A stretch of DNA of 64,000 nucleotides from Porodaedalea pini (lineage: Eukaryota > Basidiomycota > Agaricomycetes > Hymenochaetales > Hymenochaetaceae), in contig NBAY01000064.1 of NCBI GenBank assembly GCA_002794775.1, positions 185,966 through 249,965 of the forward strand, written 5' to 3'. Under the pieces are notes generated by a model. That model saw only the letters and a list, made by a program, of their open reading frames with translations. It had not been told where the DNA came from and ran no database searches. Below are positions 11,731 through 23,268 of this stretch, piece by piece. Position 1 is the stretch's first letter. Every line of letters begins with the position of its first letter. The position numbers and the translations under genes are program-made.

Positions 11731-12129
11731 CCCACCCAGGCTCATCCCCAGTGTACGTTGTCGCTGTCAACTCGCCTTCACTCAGTCTAGAGGAGCACTC
11801 CCCTCAATGGACTTGAAGTGTAAAACCCCCTAAATGACAACCCTCAACCCTGCCCGGATGTTTTCGGATGTTTGTGTATTACATAATACCACCAACCTAC
11901 TTTTCCCGACCTTTTCGACCCTGGCTCTCCACGTCTCCCTTTGGTGGAGAAGCCACTTGACTTGGACATGGGTGACGTTATGTGTACAGTCGTCAACATC
12001 ATTGTCAATTGTTATCTCTGCCGCATCCTTCCGCCTTATCATTAACTTCACCAATGAACCTGTCCAACATTGGCATAACCCCGGATCGAACGCACAACCC
12101 ATCCCTGTTCCTCCGCCGTCATCAAGATA

Positions 12130-13521
12130 GATCTCACTGATGAACAGCGACGGGCCCTTCCTGCATCGGCGCGTTGGAATCCAGACCGACCAGGCTATGT
12201 TGTGACCAACAACAGCGGCGTCATACACGATATCTGGTGGAGTGAAGTCCGGCACAGCTGGTATTCATCAGACGAACAAGGAAGGAGAGCAAGGTGGCCC
12301 CCAGCTGTTCTGTCATCACCTGCACCATCGACATCTACGGTCCTACTGCCTCCGACTCCAGGCCCTTACCACGAGACTCGTAGAGACTCTTCACCGCCAA
12401 CCCCCCCTGAACCTCAGATGCCCACGCACGAACCCGCAATGTCAACCAGAGGTTTCAGCCAGCAGCAGATGGAGCAGATTGCAGTGATTGTCACAAATGC
12501 CTTCACCCATCAGGTGAACAACGCCCTGGCACCGGTCACTGCAGCCAATCCCCTGACCCCAAACATTGATGTTGCCTGACCACGCAAATTCGCTGGTGGT
12601 GACGACTACCTAGACTTTAGGTGTGAAGTCCTCCTTTTCGTCTCTGCAAACCCAAGCAGATACCCCACGTCAGAAAGTAAAATCTACATGGCTCTCTCCT
12701 ACCTAAAAGGTGGCAATGCGGCAACGTGGGCGCAAAACTACGTGGAGGAGTCGACAACAGTGGGCATCGTAACCTTCACCGACAGCTGGACAAGGTTCCA
12801 AGAGTGCCTAGACGCCTCATTCAACAACCTGAACCGAAAGGAAAAGGCATTAGCAGAATTCTGAACCAAGGTTCAGAAGGACCTCACTGCTGACGAGTTC
12901 TTCCAGAAGCTTGACGTCGTCATCACAAGAGCGGGGCTGACCAATGACAGCATTATCTGTGACCGCCTGAAGTGTGCAATGAACATCAAGGTGGTCCATG
13001 GAGTACTGAGGTCAATGCCAGTCCTGACAACATACGATGCCTGGAAGATGAAGGCCATTGAGATTGATAGGGGTGAACAGCAAATCCGCACAATCCAGCG
13101 AGGTCGCACATTCCCGATTCCACCGCGCCAGCAGCAGCAACAGGCACCCCCAGCTCGCCATCAGATTGCAGCACCCCACGTTGACAAATGCGACGCAACT
13201 GGTGTCACTTTTGGAGGTGCCAGCCAGCCAATGGATGTCTCAATGAACGAGGCGCAACAACGAAGGGCATGCTGGATCTGCGGCAAGCTTGGTCACTTTA
13301 AAGACACATGCCCACAGGGAAAGACAATCGTGCAGCGTATGCTGCAGATGATGGCACCCGGCGAATGCTGCCTCCTCGCCGATGAGCTAGGTGCAATGAA
13401 GGAATCAGCATTCGAGGAAGTCATAGACACTCGAAGGTCGACAGTGGAGGACTATGAGGAAGAAGAGGGAGATGACGAAGAGGTCGTTGACTCACAGGGT
13501 TTTGTGAGTGGTCAGGTATAG
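12130..13521 (+). pseudogene. Element 2 gag, broken
   Basis: The frame 12202-12579 covers the Pro/Ser-rich N-terminal part ending DVA, then TGA stands where elements 1 and 3 have Arg (DVARPREF). A second TGA at 12862-12864 sits where element 1 has FRTK. The frame 12979-13521 holds the last capsid helices, the zinc knuckle CWICGKLGHFKDTC and the acidic tail ending SGQV. It is otherwise collinear with element 3 Gag. Confidence 0.88.
13497..13503 (+). promoter_or_regulatory. Slippery heptamer GGGTTTT at the gag-pol junction of element 2
   Basis: 13497 is the third base of a gag codon (cag), so G GGT TTT is in the register needed for a -1 shift. The gag stop follows at 13519-13521. After the shift, the -1 frame stays open into the protease. 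Element 1 has the same heptamer; element 3 has GGATTTT. Confidence 0.62.
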
Positions 13522-16355
13522 CCATCAGGGCGACTGACCGAAAAGAACAAGGAACTTCAAATCGAGATCCGTTAAAATATAACCAACCGTCTGTACAATA
13601 CGTAGATGCAAATGTTGTTGATGGTTTTCCTGATTATGAAGTCCCCACTGGTGTAAACGAGAATAGCGAGTATGAGCAACTGTTCATGAGGGGAACTGGT
13701 GGATGCCAGCTGGACCTCCTCCTGAACGTTGGATATAACGTGGAGGGTGAGATGAGGGAGGTAGATGCGCATGCGCTCGTGGATTCGGGGTGTACAGGAT
13801 CGTGCATTGATGTGAGGTTCGTCGAACACTATGGGTTGGAAACCAAGCAATACATCAGACCCCTTGCGGTGCTCAATGCAGATGGCATGCACAATGAGGC
13901 TGGTTTGATTGAGAGATATGTTGACGTCGAGCCAATGATTGGACATCACAAGGAAAGGATTGTCCTTGCAGTGACATCCCTGGCATCGTCAAACATCTTC
14001 CTGGGCTATGACTGGCTTTGACACCACAACCCGGAGGTCGACTGGAAGACAGGTTTGATTGAATTCACCCATTGTCCAGAGGAGTGCGTGATCGAGAAGG
14101 AGGGCATGGAGGAGACAAGGAGGATGAGAGAGGTGCGAATGGACAAGGCATCCTGGCCTGCATATCTCAATGACTTTGCCAACATCTTCAGCAAGAAAGG
14201 CTTTGAGAAGCTACTGGAACATTGCCCCTGGGATCACATCATCGACTTGAAATCCAACTTCAAGCCTAGCGACTGCAAGATCTATCCGCTGACACCAACG
14301 GAACAGCAATCGCTAAAGGACTTCCTCAAAGAGAACTTGAAGTCGGGCCGCATACGAAAGTCGATCTCACCGATGGCGTCGCCCTTCTTCTTTATTAAGA
14401 AGGCCAACAAATCGCTATGCCTGATCCAGGACTACCGTAAACTCAATGATGGCACGATCAAGAACAAGTATCCTCTCCCCCTCATCGACGAACTGGTCGA
14501 CAAGGTCAAGAAGGCGAAGTTCATCACCAAACTTGATCTTCAATGGGGATACTACAATGTCCGGATCCAAGAAGGTGATGAATGGAAGGCAGCGTTCTGC
14601 ACGAACATGGGTCTTTTTGAACCGACAGTCATGTTCTTCGGTCTTTGCAATGCACCGGCAACGTTCCAGGCTTTTGTCAACCACATCTTCAAGGGATTGA
14701 TCTATGACAACTTGATCATCGTCTATCTTGATGACATACTGATTCTCTCGCAAACTCTCGAGGAACATATCGAGATGTCGAGACGCATCCTTCAGATCTT
14801 GCGAGAGAACGGCCTGTACCTGAAACCGGAGAAATGCAAGTTCAACGCCAAAGTTGTGAAGTACCTCAGCCACATCGTCGGTAATGGTGAGATCAGGGCT
14901 GACCCGGCAAAGACGGCAGCGATTGCAGACTGGCCAGTCCCACAAAACCTCAAACAGCTGCAACAATTCCTCAGCATGGGCAACTGGCTGCGATGGTTCA
15001 TCAAGAACTACAGCAAGGTAGTCCATCCACTGACATCACTGACAGGCAAGAAGGACTGGGTATGGGAGACAGAACAGCAGGAGGCGTTCGAGGAGTTGAG
15101 ACAACATCTCTGCTCACCTCCAGTCCTGGCCATCGTGAACAATGAGGGCCCTTTCCGCATCGAAGCGGACTCATCAAACTTCGTGCTTGGAGGTGTGTTG
15201 TTGCAGAAGCAGGAAGGCAAGTGGAGGGTAATTGCCTACAGATCAGAAGCGCTCCTACCGGCAGAACAAAACTACGAGATCTATGACAAAGAGATGCTCG
15301 CAATCATTTTGGCAATCAAGGAGTGGAGACAGTACCTTCTCAGTGCCCATCACCCTATCGAAATCTGGTCCGATCACACCAACCTTACTTACTTCAAGTC
15401 GGTGCAGAAGCTGAGCTATTGACAAGCTCACTGGTGAACAGAGCTCAAGGAATTCAACTTCCACCTCGAGCACAAGTTGGGAAAGACAATGTGCAAGGCA
15501 GACTTACTGTCACGTAAGGCTGGCTATGATGAGGGCAAGGATGACAATGACAGCATCGTGTTCATCAAGGAGAAGTGGCTGAATCATGGAGTGGTGAGGA
15601 CATCATGTGATGAGGTGTTGGACAGAGTGGGCGAAGCGCAGAGGGCGCAACACGAGTTGGAGAGGCCGACAGGGATGATGGAGGTTGACGGTTTGTGGCG
15701 GATGAAGGGCAAGGTATACGTCTTGTCGACAATAAAGCAATCTGTGTTGTGGGAATGTCATGACTTGGTACTGGCTGGACATCCAGGAGCATCGAAAATG
15801 GTGGAGCTCGTTTGTCGAGATTTCTGGTGGGCGTCAATGTTCTCCAACGTCTGAGCATATGTCCGAGGGTGTGATTGCTGTCAGTGAACAAAGGCTCTGA
15901 GGGCGTCAAGGTCAAGGCCACTCCACCCGAATGCAGTCCCTGAGGGCCCTTGGGAAATTGTTACGGTCGACCTCATCAGAGAGCTCCCAGACTCGAAGGG
16001 ACACAATGCGATCTGCATCTTCATAGATAGATTCTTGAAACAGATGCACGTGATCCTGATGATGACAAAACTGTCAGCAGAAGGCATGGCCCAGTTGTAC
16101 TGCAACCACGTCTTCTGCCTCCATGGCCTACCAAAGAAGATCATCCATGACCGTGGCACACAGTTCAATGCATCGATGATGAAGGAGCTATACAAACTCC
16201 TACACATCAAAGGCAACCCGTCAACGGCATATCATCCACAGACAGATGGTCAGACTGAACGCATTAACCAAGAGCTCAAACAGTATCTTAGGCTCTTCAT
16301 TAACCATCGACAATTGGACTGGAAGGACTGGCTCCCCCTCGCAAAATTCGCATAC
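13504..16355 (+). pseudogene. Element 2 pol, first part (protease, RT, RNase H, integrase N-terminal and core start)
   Basis: The protease has VDSGCTGS near 13782-13805. Reverse transcriptase follows with YLDD at 14724-14735, then RNase H (NFVLGGVLLQ, EIYDKEMLAIILA) and the integrase zinc region (GHPGASKMVELVCRDF). TGA replaces Arg at 14019-14021 (DWL-stop-HHNPE), 15420-15422 (LSY-stop-QA) and 15852-15854 (SNV-stop-AYVRG). The integrase core (HDRGTQF, HPQTDGQTE) runs to 16355, where element 3 interrupts the frame. Confidence 0.9.
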
Positions 16356-16727
16356 TGTTAGGCGGGAGTCCAGGAGACGACTCGGACTGGGCAGGCCTCG
16401 GCTGACTGTCGTCTGGGACGTGCTATACTCAAGTGGAGACTCGGGACATGCTGTACTCAGGCTAGGTCATCACGGAGGTAAGAGGAAAAGCAGAACAGGT
16501 GTTCAGATGCGATTCCTCTTCCTTATATACAGTGATCACCTCGTGAGAACTGGTTGCCCCATTGTCTAAGATTACATAAAGGGAGCGGAATGGAACGAAT
16601 GAAGGTTGCATGAAAGGAGTGTGGGAAATGATTGGAAGGATGATTAAATATAATGAAAAGGAGTGATTAAAAGAAAAGAAATGGTCAAAGGAAAATAAAA
16701 GAAAAGATGAAAGTTCGAGTCCTAACA
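16356..16727 (-). repeat. Element 3 3' LTR (short subfamily)
   Basis: 372 bp, exactly 68 bp shorter than the element 1 LTRs. One of the two 23-bp repeats and the 45 bp between them are missing. Confidence 0.93.
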
Positions 16728-16734
16728 TTACCCC

Positions 16735-17810
16735 CCCCTCAAGGTTGGGCGTCCCGACCAACCAAGATCGAGGTTGTCTGGTTCGGTGTCAACGAAGCGT
16801 GGGCGGAGTCGTTGGCGAGGGATGTCGAGCTTTCGAGGAGCGCCAGGGTGTTTTCAATAGAACTCAGCGATCGCCTCCTTTGCATTCTCGCCAAAGTCCA
16901 TCTCAGGCTGCCAAGTCGGTTCGTTGTATCCAACCCACTTGACAAGGTACTGTAGTTTTCCTCGGTGCAGACGCGAGTCTAGAACCTCCTCGATCTCATA
17001 CTCCTCCTCGTTGTCGACGATGTCAGGTGGTGGCAGTGCTGGTTGTCTTTGGCTCTCGAAGGATGGTTTGACGGCAGGTTTTAGCAGGGCCTCGTTGAAG
17101 ACCGGGTGGACCTTTTTCCATCGCTTTGGGAGCTTGAGCTTGTATGCACTTGCTCCCACCTTGTCGACAATTTCGAAGGGGCCATACCATTTGTCAGCGA
17201 GTTTCTTTGTAGGCGAATCTGTGCTGATGTTTCGCCCATCAAGGAAAACCTTGTCCCCGGCCTTGTACTCAACTGAAATCCCTGCTGTCCGGTCGTGGTA
17301 GCGTTTCATGTCGTCCGCCGCCTTGACCAGGTTGTCCTTCGCAACACGATGAGTCTCTTTTATGTGCTTCGCGAATTCTTCTGCCGACATGTTGGCAGAC
17401 GAGGTTTGTGTCGCGTCAAAGCTCAAGGGGTGACGTCCTGTGTTCGCGTAGAAAGGGGACATCTTCGTCGCCGAATGCTCACGGTTATTGTACACGAACT
17501 CCGCGAGGGGGAGCCAGTCCTTCCAGTCCGATTGCCGATGGTTCACGAAGAGCCTAAGATACTGTTCAAGCTCTTGGTTAACGCGTTCCATCTGACCATC
17601 TGTCTGTGGGTGGTACGCCGTCGATGGGTTGCCTTCAATGTGTAGGAGTTTGTACAGCTCCTTCATCATCAACGCGTCGAACTGCGTGCCTCGGTCATGG
17701 ATGATCTTCTTCGGCAAGCCATGGAGGCGGAAGACGTGGTCGTGGTACAGTTGAGCCATGCCTTCTGCCGACAACCTTGTCGTCATTGGGATCGCGTGCA
17801 TCTGTTTCGA
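16735..17810 (-). pseudogene. Element 3 pol: integrase core and chromodomain
   Basis: The open frame 17801-16854 has integrase motifs HDRGTQFD and HPQTDGQME, the N-in-NREHSATKMSPFYANTG block, and a C-terminal chromodomain with LQYLVKWVGYNEPTWQPE. It stops early at AEFY where element 1 continues QKHPSAPR; homologous sequence goes on to about 16735, next to the polypurine tract. Integrase inserts element cDNA in the nucleus, and the chromodomain in chromoviruses binds methylated histone tails. Confidence 0.88.
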
Positions 17811-18002
17811 GAACCTATCGACGAAAATGCAGATCGCGTTGTGCCCCTTGGAGTCCGGGAGTTCTCCGATGAGGTCAACCGTGACAATTTCCCATGGGCC
17901 TTCCGGGACAGTATTTGGATGGAGTGGTCTCGACCTCGATGCTCTTAAGGCTTTCGTCCGTTGGCAACAGTCACATCCTCGGACGTATGCTCGGACATCA
18001 GA

Positions 18003-20350
18003 TCACATCGACACCCACCAGAAATCGCGATGGACGAGCTCTACTGTCTTTGATGCTCCCGGATGACCGGCCAGGACCGAGTCGTGGCATTTTCGTAACA
18101 CGGCCTCCTTCATCGTCGACGGAACGTATACCTTGCCTTTCATTCGCCACAACCCATCTACTTCTGTCATGTTCGTTGGCCTCTCCGACTTGTCCTGTGC
18201 CCTCTGTGCTTCACCTACTCGTTCCACCACCTCGTCGCGCGATGTCCGCACTACTCCACGGTTCAGCCACTTGTCCTTGATGAACACGACGCCGTCGTTG
18301 TCATCCTTGCCCTGATTATACCCCGCCATGCGCGATAGCAGGTCGGCCTTGCCCATCGTCTTGCCCGATTTGTGTTCGAGATGGAAGTCGAATTCTTCAA
18401 GTTCGGTCCACCAGCGAGCTTGACGATAGCTCAGCTTCTGTGCTGACCTGAAGTAGGTAAGGTTGGCGTGATCGGACCAGATTTCGATTTTGTGGCGAGC
18501 GCCGAGGAGGTATTGTCTCCACTCCTTGAGCGCCGAAACGATCGTGAGCATCTCCTTGTCGTAGATCTCGTAGTTTCATTCCGCTGGTTCGAGTGCCTCT
18601 GACCTGTAGGCGATCACCCTCCACTTTCCTTCCTGCTTCTGCAACAACACGCCGCCGAGTGCAAAGTTTGACGAGTCCGCCTCCACGCGGAAAGGGCCCT
18701 CGTCATTGGCGATGGCTAGGACTGGAGGTGAGCAGAGACGTTGTCTCAGCTCCTCAAATGCTTCCTGCTGTTTGGTCTCCCATACCCAGTCCTTCTTGCC
18801 TGTTAATGACGTCAACGGTCAGACCACCTTGCTGTAGTCCTTAATAAACCGTCTCAGCCAGTTTCCCATGCCAAGGAACTGTTGCAGCTCCTTGAGGTTT
18901 TGTGGGACAGGCCAGTTCGCAATCGCCTCTGTCTTCGCCAGGTCAGCCCTGATCTCGCCATTGCCAATGATGTGACCGAGGTACTTGACGACTTTGGCAT
19001 CGAATTCGCACTTCTCCGGCTTCAGGTACAGGCCGTTTTCTCGGAGGATCTGGAGTACACGCCTCGACGCGTCGATATGCTCCTCAATGGTTTCCGAGAG
19101 GATTAGGATGTCGTCGAGGTATACGATGATCAGGTTAGCGTAGATCAGGTCGTTGAAGATGTGGTTGACAAAAGCCTGGAACGTGGCCTGCGCATTGCAA
19201 AGGCCAAAGAACATGACTGTCGGTTCGAAGAGGCCCATGTTCGTGCAAAACGCTGCTTTCCATTCGTCGCCCTCGCAGATCCGGATATTGTAGTACCCCC
19301 AGCGAAGGTCAAGCTTAGTGATGTACTTCGCTTTCTTGACCTTGTCGATGAGTTCGTCGATGAGAGGGAGGGGATACTTGTTCTTGATTGTACCATCATT
19401 GAGCTTTTGGTAATCCTGGATCGGGTGTAGTGATTTGTCGGCTTTCTTAATGAAGAAGAAAGGCGACGCCATGGGCGATATGGATCGTCGGATGCGGCCA
19501 GACTTCAAGTTCTCGTTGAGGAAGTCCTTGAGTGATTGTTGCTCTGTTGGTGTGAGTGGGTAGATCTTACAGTCGCTCGGTTTGAAGTCGGGCTTCAAGT
19601 CAATGACATGGTCCCAGGGTCGGTGTTCTGGCAGCTTCTCGAAGCCTTTCTCGCTGAAAACGTCGGCATAGTCATTGAGGTATGTGGGCCAGGATGCCTT
19701 GTCCATTCGCGTCTCACTCACCCTCCTCATCTGTTCCACCACCTTCTTTACCTTGCCTAGGTCCTCCACTGGCTCCTTCTCGATCGCACATTCCTCTGGA
19801 CAGCGAGTGAATTCGATCAAACCCGTTTTCCAGTCGACCTCAGGGTTATGACATCGAAGCCAGTCGTACCCCAGGAATATGTTTGATGACGCTAGGGATG
19901 TCACCGCAAGGACAATCCTTTCCTTGTGGTGGCCAATCATGAGCTCAATGTTGACATATTCTTCGATCAACCCAGCCTCGTTGTGCATGCTGTCGGCATT
20001 GAGTACTGCAAGGGGTCTGATGTAACGCTTTGTCTCCAACCCATATCGTTCGACGAACCTCACATCGATGCACGATCCTGTACACCCTGAGTCCACAAGG
20101 GCATGCGCGTCTACCTCTCTCACTTCGCCCGCTACGCTGTGTCCGACATTCAGGAGAAGGTCCAGCTGGTGTCTGCCAGTTCCTCTCATGAACAGCTGCT
20201 CGTATTCCTCATTTTTATTCACACCGGTGGGGACTTTGTAACTGGGAAAACCATCGACGTCATTGGCATCTACATATTTTACAGACGGTTGGTTATATTT
20301 TAGCGAATCCGGATTCGAAGTCCCTTGTTCTTCTTGGTCAGTCGCCCCGA
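18003..20350 (-). pseudogene. Element 3 pol: protease, reverse transcriptase, RNase H, integrase zinc region
   Basis: The frame 20222-18819 (467 codons, open further upstream to about 20350 in the -1 frame relative to gag) has protease VDSGCTGSCID and RT with YLDDILIL (19121-19098). A TGA after VV at 18818-18816 and another after EPAE at 18575-18573 split off the RNase H pieces 18815-18576 and 18551-18003; the latter ends in the integrase zinc region GHPGASKTVELVHRDFWW. Only two or three stops separate it from an intact pol. Confidence 0.92.
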
Positions 20351-20353
20351 TGG

Positions 20354-21800
20354 CTACGCCTGACCACTCGCAAAATCCTGCGAGTCGATGACCTCTTCGT
20401 CATTGTCTTCTTCCTCCCCATATTCCTCCACAGTTGACCTTTGAGTGTCTACGACTTCCTCGAATGCCAATTCCTTCATTGCGCCAAGTTCATCGGCAAG
20501 GACGCGACGTTTGCCTGGCGCCATCAGTTCCAGCATGCGCTGGATGATTGGTTTCGCCTGCGGGCACTTGTCCTTAAAGTGGCCCAGCCCGCCGCAGATC
20601 CAGCACGCACGTCGTCGTTGCGCCTCGTTCATCGAGACGTCCATTGGTTGACCAGCGCCTCCGAAGGTGATGCCGGTCGCGTCACACTTGTCAACGTGTG
20701 GGGCTGCTATCTGTCGGCATGCAGGAGGCCCTTGTTGGGGCGCCGGGCGGGGTGTGAACGGCAATGTCCTGCCTCGTTGGATTGCGCGAATCTGTTGTTC
20801 ACCCCGGTCGATCTCAACAGCTTTCTTCTTCCACGCTTCGTACGTTGTTGGCACAGGCGTCGACCTCAACACACCGCGGACCACCTCGATGTTCATTGCG
20901 CATTTCAGGCGGTCGCAGATGACGCTGTCGTCCTTCAGCTCCGCTGCCTTGATGATTACATTGAGATCCTGGAAGAACTCATCGGCAGAGAGATCCTTCT
21001 GGATCTTGTCTCGGAACTTCTTCAACGCCTTCTCCTTCCTGTTTGGGTCGTCGAAGGAGGCATCCAGTCGTTCCTGAAACTTGGTCCAGTCATCTGTGAA
21101 GCTTACGACGCCACTCGTCGTGAATTCCTGGACGTAGTTTTGCGCCCACGTCGACGCGTTGCCACCCTTGAGGTAAGAGAGGGCGACATAGATTTTGCTC
21201 GATGACGAGGGGTACTTTGTGGGGTTCGCCGAGACAAAGAGAAGGACTTCGCGCTTGAAGTCGAGGTAGTCATCACCGCCAGCGAATTCGCGTGGCCGGG
21301 CGACGTCAATTGAGGGAGCTGGGGCTTGGGCTGCAGGGGCATTCATTGCCGCCCGGGTGAAGGTGGCCGCTACGATCGCCGCGATCTCCTGTTGCTGCCT
21401 TTGGGTAAAGCCCTCCGACATCGCTGGTACGGGCGTGTGCGTTAGGCGTTCAAGGGGCGTCGGCGGCGACGAGTCTCTGCGGGGCATTTGGTATCCTCCT
21501 GGTTCACTGGGAAGGACGACCGACGATGTCGAAACGGTAGGGGATGATGGGGCGCGAGGGGTTCGAGGCGCCCACCGAGTTCTTTCGCCTGATGGTTCAG
21601 TTGAGTACCAGGCATGTCTAATGTCACTCCACCAGAGGTTATGGGTGACGTGGTTTCTATCGTCGGCTACATACGACTGTCGTTCGGTGTCGTAGCGCAA
21701 CAAATGAGGGAGAGCCCGCTGCTGTTCCTCGGTAAGATCTATGTTGACTAGACTGGAGGGGGAACGGGGAGGGGCTGGTTGTCCAGATGAACGTTACGCT
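20354..21800 (-). CDS. Element 3 Gag
   Basis: The open frame reads 449 codons from 21703 to 20354 and extends upstream to about 21800 without a clear ATG. Order: Ser/Pro-rich N-terminal part, a Gln/Ala-rich helical segment, the capsid (PREFAGGDDYLDFKREVL, SYLKGGNASTWAQNYV, WTKFQERLDASFDDP), the zinc knuckle CWICGGLGHFKDKC (CX2CX4HX4C), then an acidic tail ending DFASGQA. It would form the virus-like particle and bind element RNA. The zinc knuckle and capsid look undamaged. Confidence 0.88.
20372..20378 (-). promoter_or_regulatory. Slippery heptamer GGATTTT at the gag-pol junction of element 3
   Basis: It sits in the same register and place as GGGTTTT in elements 1 and 2 (cag-gat-ttt), one base changed. 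pol is again in the -1 frame. Confidence 0.5.
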
Positions 21801-22118
21801 GGCAAAGGACAGGTTCGTCGGCGAGTTTGATGACCAGACGGAAGGAGGCAGCCGAGATTACAATCGATGATGACGTCGACAACTGTACACGGTGTGTTAC
21901 CCACATCCAAGTCAGATGGTTCCTCCACCAAAGAGAAAGACGGAGGGCCAGGGTGGGATAGGATTTCTTAATACACGAACGTCCGAAAACGCCCAGGCAG
22001 GGTTGAGGGTTGTTGTTCAGGGGGTTTACACATCAAGTCCGTCGAGGGGAGTGCTCCTCTAGACCGAGTGAAGGCGAGTCGACAGTGACGACGTATGCTG
22101 GGGATGAGCCTGGGTGGG

Positions 22119-22129
22119 GTTCTGCTTTT
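22119..22129 (-). other. Element 3 self-priming primer-binding site
   Basis: The minus strand reads AAAAGCAGAAC one base after the 5' LTR. Its complement GTTCTGCTTTT lies at 22271-22261, 33 nt downstream of TATATAA (22304-22298). Confidence 0.7.
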
Positions 22130-22130
22130 A

Positions 22131-22502
22131 TGTTAGGCGGGAGTCCGGGAGACGACTCGGACTGGGCAGGCCTCGGCTGACTGTCATCTGGGACGTGCTA
22201 TACTCGAGTGGAGACTCAGGACACGCTGTACTCAGGCTAGGTCATCACAGAGGTAAGAGGAAAAGCAGAACAGGTGTTCAGATGCGATTCCTCTTCCTTA
22301 TATACAGTGATCACCTCGTGAGAACCGGTTGCCCAATTGTCTAAGATTACATAAAGGGAGCGGAATGGAACGAATGAAGGTCGCGTGAAAGGAGTGTGGG
22401 AAATGATTGGAAGGATGATTAAATATAATGAAAAGGAGTGATTAAAAGAAAAGAAATGGTCAAAGGAAAAGAAAAGAAAAGATGAAAGTTCGAGTCCTAA
22501 CA
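22131..22502 (-). repeat. Element 3 5' LTR (short subfamily)
   Basis: 372 bp, with the same 68-bp deletion as its partner, so the short form was present before this copy transposed. Confidence 0.93.
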
Positions 22503-22507
22503 CATAC

Positions 22508-23266
22508 AACAACTGCGAACACTCGGCGACAAAGATGTCTCCCTTCTACGCAAACACCGGATGTCACCCTATGAGCTTCGATGCAGTATGAACTTCCTCT
22601 GCCAACATGTCAGCAGAAGAATTCACAAAGCACATCAAGGAGACTCATCGCGTTGCGAAGGACAACCTGGTCAAGGCAGCGGAGGACATGAAACACTACC
22701 ACAACCGGACAGCAGGAACATTGATGGAGTACCAGGCTGGTGACAAGGTCTTCCTCGACGGATGAAACATCAGTACAGATTCGCCAATGAAGAAGCTTGC
22801 TGACAAGTGGTACGGTGCCTTCGACATTGTCGACAAGGTGGGAGCAAGCGCGTACAAGCTCAAGCTCCCAAAGCAATGGAAAAAGGTCCACCCCATCTTC
22901 AACGAAGCTCTACTAAAGCCCGCTGTCGAACCAGCCTTCGAAGGTCAGAAACAGCAGCCACCGCCACCACCGGAGATTGTTGACAATGAGGAAGAATACA
23001 AGGTCGAGGAGGTCATCGACTCACGTCTGCATCGAGGAAAACTGCAGTATCTCGTCAAGTGGGTTGGATACAATGAACCAACCTGGCAGCCTGAGATGGA
23101 CTTCGGTGAGAACGCAAAGGAGGCGATCACTGAGTTCTATCAGAAACACCCCAGCGCTCCTCGAAGACTTGACATTCCTCACCAATGACTCCACCCACTC
23201 TTCGTTGACACCGAGCCAGACGACCATGATCTCAGTTGGTCGGGACGCCCAACCTTGAGGGGGGGT
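22508..23266 (+). pseudogene. Element 2 pol, second part (integrase C-terminal half and chromodomain)
   Basis: It resumes with NCEHSATKMSPFYANTG directly after the element 3 target duplication. TGA replaces Arg at 22589-22591 (DAV-stop-TSS), 22763-22765 (LDG-stop-NIST) and 23186-23188 (HQ-stop-LHPLF). The open part 22787-23188 contains the GPF-type integrase tail and a chromodomain (LQYLVKWVGYNEPTWQPE). Confidence 0.9.
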
Positions 23267-23268
23267 AA

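Larger units (their letters stand above)
16356..22502 (-). mobile_element. Element 3: youngest chromodomain Ty3/gypsy copy, nested in element 2
   Basis: LTRs of 372 bp at 16356-16727 (3') and 22131-22502 (5') with TGTTAGG/CCTAACA ends. The 5-bp duplication CATAC at 16351-16355 and 22503-22507 falls inside the integrase gene of element 2, whose frame resumes exactly after it. It keeps the longest open frames of the three copies (449-codon gag; 467-codon protease-RT; 315-codon integrase-chromodomain) with few stops. I count about 11 differences between its LTRs by eye, 9 of them transitions and most at CpG. Confidence 0.96.

Noticed and set aside
20441..21205. 254-codon plus-strand frame opposite element 3 gag
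   Set aside because: It is an antisense shadow of the Gag frame, whose zinc knuckle and capsid motifs are unambiguous on the minus strand.
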